Below are positions 12,929 to 14,843 of a stretch of DNA of 14,843 bases, piece after piece. A program made the translations under genes and the position numbers. Origin of the DNA: Clostridia bacterium (GTDB lineage: Bacteria > Bacillota > Clostridia > Christensenellales > UBA1242); assembly GCA_017537515.1 (NCBI GenBank), contig JAFYKO010000120.1, positions 1 to 14,843 of the forward strand. The letters are read 5' to 3'. Position 1 is the first letter of the stretch. The number at the start of each line of letters is the position of its first letter. The notes under the pieces are model-generated. The model saw only the letters and a list, made by a program, of their open reading frames with translations, was not told where the DNA came from and did no database searches.

Positions 12929-14599
12929 ATGGAATTAGATAAAGAATTTTTAAAACATTTGGAATTTAGAAAGGTTATAAAATCAAGCGACATAGAAGGC
13001 CTAATTTCCGAATCAAAGTCCAAACAACAAAGCTTGGATGAGCTTATTGTCAATAAAAAACTTATGACAGAAACAGAGTTGAATGCTGTTGTTGCTGAAT
13101 TTTTTGGTATGCCTTATGCAGAAATTGAAATGTTGGATATCGACAAATCATTACTTGAAAGGTTTAGTATTTCGTATTTGAAAAAGAATAATATAATACC
13201 AATATCAATAGTCGATGATGTTCTTGTTGTTGCGGTTGGAAATCCAGTGGATTATTTAGCCCAAAGCACAGTTTCAGCGATTTTTGGCGGGCGTGTGTGT
13301 GCGGTCTATGTGCCTTTAAAACAAATTGAGAGATATATCGAAAGTATTGTGGCTGTAAAAACAACTGCGAACGCTCTTTCAGACCTCGAAAGGGAAAAGG
13401 CGGGAAAAGAAGAAAAAGAAGAGGACAAAAACACTTCTGATGACGCAATAAATGCCCCAGCGGTTAGATTGGTTGAAAGTATTATTAAAGAGGCGGTGCC
13501 TTTTCGTGCAAGCGATATTCACATAGAACCTTATGAAGATTGTGTAAAAGTTCGGTATAGAATCGACGGGGATTTGGCGGAGCGTGTCTCTTTTCCAGTG
13601 GAAAGTTATCAAGCAGTTTGTGCGAGAATCAAAATTATCTCGGGAATGAATATTGCAGAAAGAAGAATTCCTCAAGATGGACGTATTAATATGGTCGTTA
13701 ACAACATCGAATACGATTTTCGTGTGTCTACATTGCCAACTGTCAACGGAGAGAAGTTTGTTATACGTGTATTGGATAAAAGTTCGTTCAATTTCGACAG
13801 AAAGGACCTAGGTTTCACGCCTGCCGAAAACAAAATCGTGGACAAGATGCTTGCAAACCCTCATGGGCTGATACTTCTTACAGGTCCAACTGGTTGCGGT
13901 AAATCTACAACGCTATACAGTTTCCTAAAAGAAGTTAATAAACCAGAGGTTAATATAGTTACCGTTGAAGACCCGGTTGAGTATTCGATGAAAGGAATCA
14001 ACCAAACGCAAGTTAACACAAAGGCAAATATGACTTTTGCAACAGCACTAAGAAGTATTTTGCGTCAAGACCCTGATATTATTATGATTGGTGAAATTCG
14101 TGATGAAGAAACTGCACAAATAGGCATTCGTGCTGCTATTACGGGCCACTTGGTGTTCAGTACACTCCACACGAACGACGCACCTGGGGCGGTAACCCGT
14201 CTTGTGGATATGGGCGTCAGCCCTTATCTTGTGGGCGATTCTTTGATTGGTGTTATTTCTCAACGCCTTGTAAAAAAACTATGCCCAATGTGCAAACAAG
14301 AATTTGAAACAAACGCCAAGCAAATGGAAGTGCTGGGACTTGATGAACCAACCAAAATTTACAAGCCTGCAGGATGCAAGTTTTGCAACGGAAGCGGGTA
14401 TAAGGGCAGAATGGCGGTGCACGAAGTTTTGTATATAACCGATTCACTTCGTGAGGCGATAAACAAAGGTGTTTCGGCTGATGAGATAAGACATCTTGCA
14501 ATCAATGGTGGACTTATAACATTGACCGAATCTTGCAAAACTGCAGTTTTGAATGGGGCTACCAGCCTAAAAGAGTTCTTGTCAATTTATAATGCTTAA
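12929..14599 (+). CDS. pilB: Type IV pilus assembly (extension) ATPase
   Basis: This 556-residue hexameric motor ATPase is predicted to drive pilus polymerisation from the cytoplasm. The N-terminal T2SSE_N domain is at about 5-145, with a charged linker at 150-172. The GspE core follows: SDIHIEPYE (195-203), RIPQDGRI (246-253), Walker A GPTGCGKSTT (319-328), the Asp box VTVEDPVEY (344-352), Walker B DPDIIMIGEIRD (381-392) and the His box ITGHLVFSTLHTNDA (404-418). Four cysteines, C452/C455 and C483/C486, form the zinc site of the PilB/GspE branch. The T2SSE_N domain and the zinc site argue against the retraction ATPase PilT. Every key motif is intact. The ribosome site GGAG lies 7 nt before the ATG. 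It is the last gene of the operon; no pilT follows in the remaining 244 nt. Confidence 0.96.
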   Translation: MELDKEFLKHLEFRKVIKSSDIEGLISESKSKQQSLDELIVNKKLMTETELNAVVAEFFGMPYAEIEMLDIDKSLLERFSISYLKKNNIIPISIVDDVLVVAVGNPVDYLAQSTVSAIFGGRVCAVYVPLKQIERYIESIVAVKTTANALSDLEREKAGKEEKEEDKNTSDDAINAPAVRLVESIIKEAVPFRASDIHIEPYEDCVKVRYRIDGDLAERVSFPVESYQAVCARIKIISGMNIAERRIPQDGRINMVVNNIEYDFRVSTLPTVNGEKFVIRVLDKSSFNFDRKDLGFTPAENKIVDKMLANPHGLILLTGPTGCGKSTTLYSFLKEVNKPEVNIVTVEDPVEYSMKGINQTQVNTKANMTFATALRSILRQDPDIIMIGEIRDEETAQIGIRAAITGHLVFSTLHTNDAPGAVTRLVDMGVSPYLVGDSLIGVISQRLVKKLCPMCKQEFETNAKQMEVLGLDEPTKIYKPAGCKFCNGSGYKGRMAVHEVLYITDSLREAINKGVSADEIRHLAINGGLITLTESCKTAVLNGATSLKEFLSIYNA

Positions 14600-14670
14600 T
14601 TTATATTATCGTAAGTTGTCTTCAAGCACCCCGAAAGTGTATTTGACAGCAACTGATGGTTGTTCAAACA

Positions 14671-14744
14671 GTGATGCCTTGATTTCATCAATGAGTTTGT
14701 GTCAACAAACTTGCATTGCGAATTTATGAGCAAGGCAACATCAC
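14671..14744. repeat. Large imperfect inverted repeat (structured element) after pilB
   Basis: Arms pair in order: GTGATG (14671-14676) with CATCAC (14739-14744); CCTTG (14677-14681) with CAAGG (14731-14735); CAATG (14689-14693) with CATTG (14714-14718); AGTTTGT (14694-14700) with ACAAACT (14705-14711), around a GTCA loop. This gives 23 pairs with small bulges and one larger internal loop. It could be an RNA structure in the pilB 3' region or a small palindromic mobile repeat. No T run follows, so it is not itself a terminator. Confidence 0.65.
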
Positions 14745-14773
14745 TTAGTTTATATTGCTAAAATCAAAAAAAG

Positions 14774-14813
14774 AAAACCTAACACCTGATTCAAGGAAGC
14801 AAGTTTAGGTTTT
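14774..14813 (+). terminator. Intrinsic terminator downstream of pilB
   Basis: AAAACCTAA (14774-14782) pairs with TTAGGTTTT (14805-14813) around a 22-nt loop that can itself form a small CCT/AGG helix. T runs follow on the plus strand (to 14822) and, on the minus strand, at about 14766-14772. It would end the pilus operon about 170 nt after pilB and could also serve a convergent gene. Confidence 0.75.
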
Positions 14814-14843
14814 TAATTTTTTATCAAGCCTTTGATTTACTAC

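Noticed and set aside
14824..14843. Possible C-terminal end (SKSKA, tandem stops TGA TAA) of a convergent minus-strand gene
   Set aside because: Only five codons are visible at the window edge. The bidirectional terminator next to it fits, but this is not enough to call a gene.
1..14843. CRISPR arrays, tRNA or rRNA genes, insertion sequences, phage integration sites
   Set aside because: I saw no regularly spaced repeats, cloverleaf sequences, transposase or integrase frames, or terminal repeats flanking gene blocks.

Overview
The window comes from a low-GC bacterium and reads most naturally as a Gram-positive-type (Bacillota, Clostridia-like) genome. The evidence is indirect: strong AAGGAG-type ribosome sites, low-GC codon use, a DegV-family gene, and a type IV pilus assembly set with no pilP/pilQ outer-membrane secretin genes. 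TGA acts as a stop (for example at 10317-10319) and Trp is TGG, so the code is standard table 11. I cannot name a species.

Layout. (1) Positions 1-1969, minus strand: a truncated secreted-protein gene running off the left edge, a thymidylate kinase gene (tmk), and a DegV-family fatty-acid-binding protein gene. Terminator-like hairpins separate them. The degV gene has a recognisable promoter, and a perfect 12-bp palindrome sits on its predicted start point. (2) 2235-5903, plus strand: a 1222-residue surface protein with a signal peptide, beta-helix-like repeats, InlB-type repeats, one membrane span near the C-terminus and a long charged cytoplasmic coiled coil. It has its own promoter. (3) 6212-8017: a 601-residue prepilin. 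It has a class III leader, a pilin helix and a large beta-helix/GLUG-like C-terminal part, and is framed by a near-consensus promoter, a strong ribosome site and a strong terminator. (4) 8134-14599: a pilus assembly operon in the order minor prepilin, pilM-like ATPase-fold protein, second minor prepilin, PilX/GspK-like protein lacking Glu+5, prepilin peptidase (pilD), platform protein (pilC), assembly ATPase (pilB). (5) 14600-14843: noncoding, with a large imperfect hairpin and a transcription terminator.

How the parts would work together (inference from family knowledge): PilD removes the prepilin leaders and methylates the new N-termini. PilC in the membrane and the PilB motor extrude subunits into a filament. 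PilM is the cytoplasmic adaptor. The minor pilins start or cap the filament. The large 601-residue prepilin is the best candidate for the abundant subunit or an adhesive one, because of its separate strong promoter and biased codon use. No retraction ATPase (pilT), pilN or pilO is present in the window, so the machine is either completed elsewhere or is a reduced one.

The features most worth a second look are the adhesin-sized pilin with Ala instead of Gly before its cleavage site, three nearly equal-length (104-109 nt) almost pure A/T spacers between pilus genes, a probably near-leaderless GTG start at the head of the operon, a tip-type pilin without Glu+5, and the structured hairpin after pilB.
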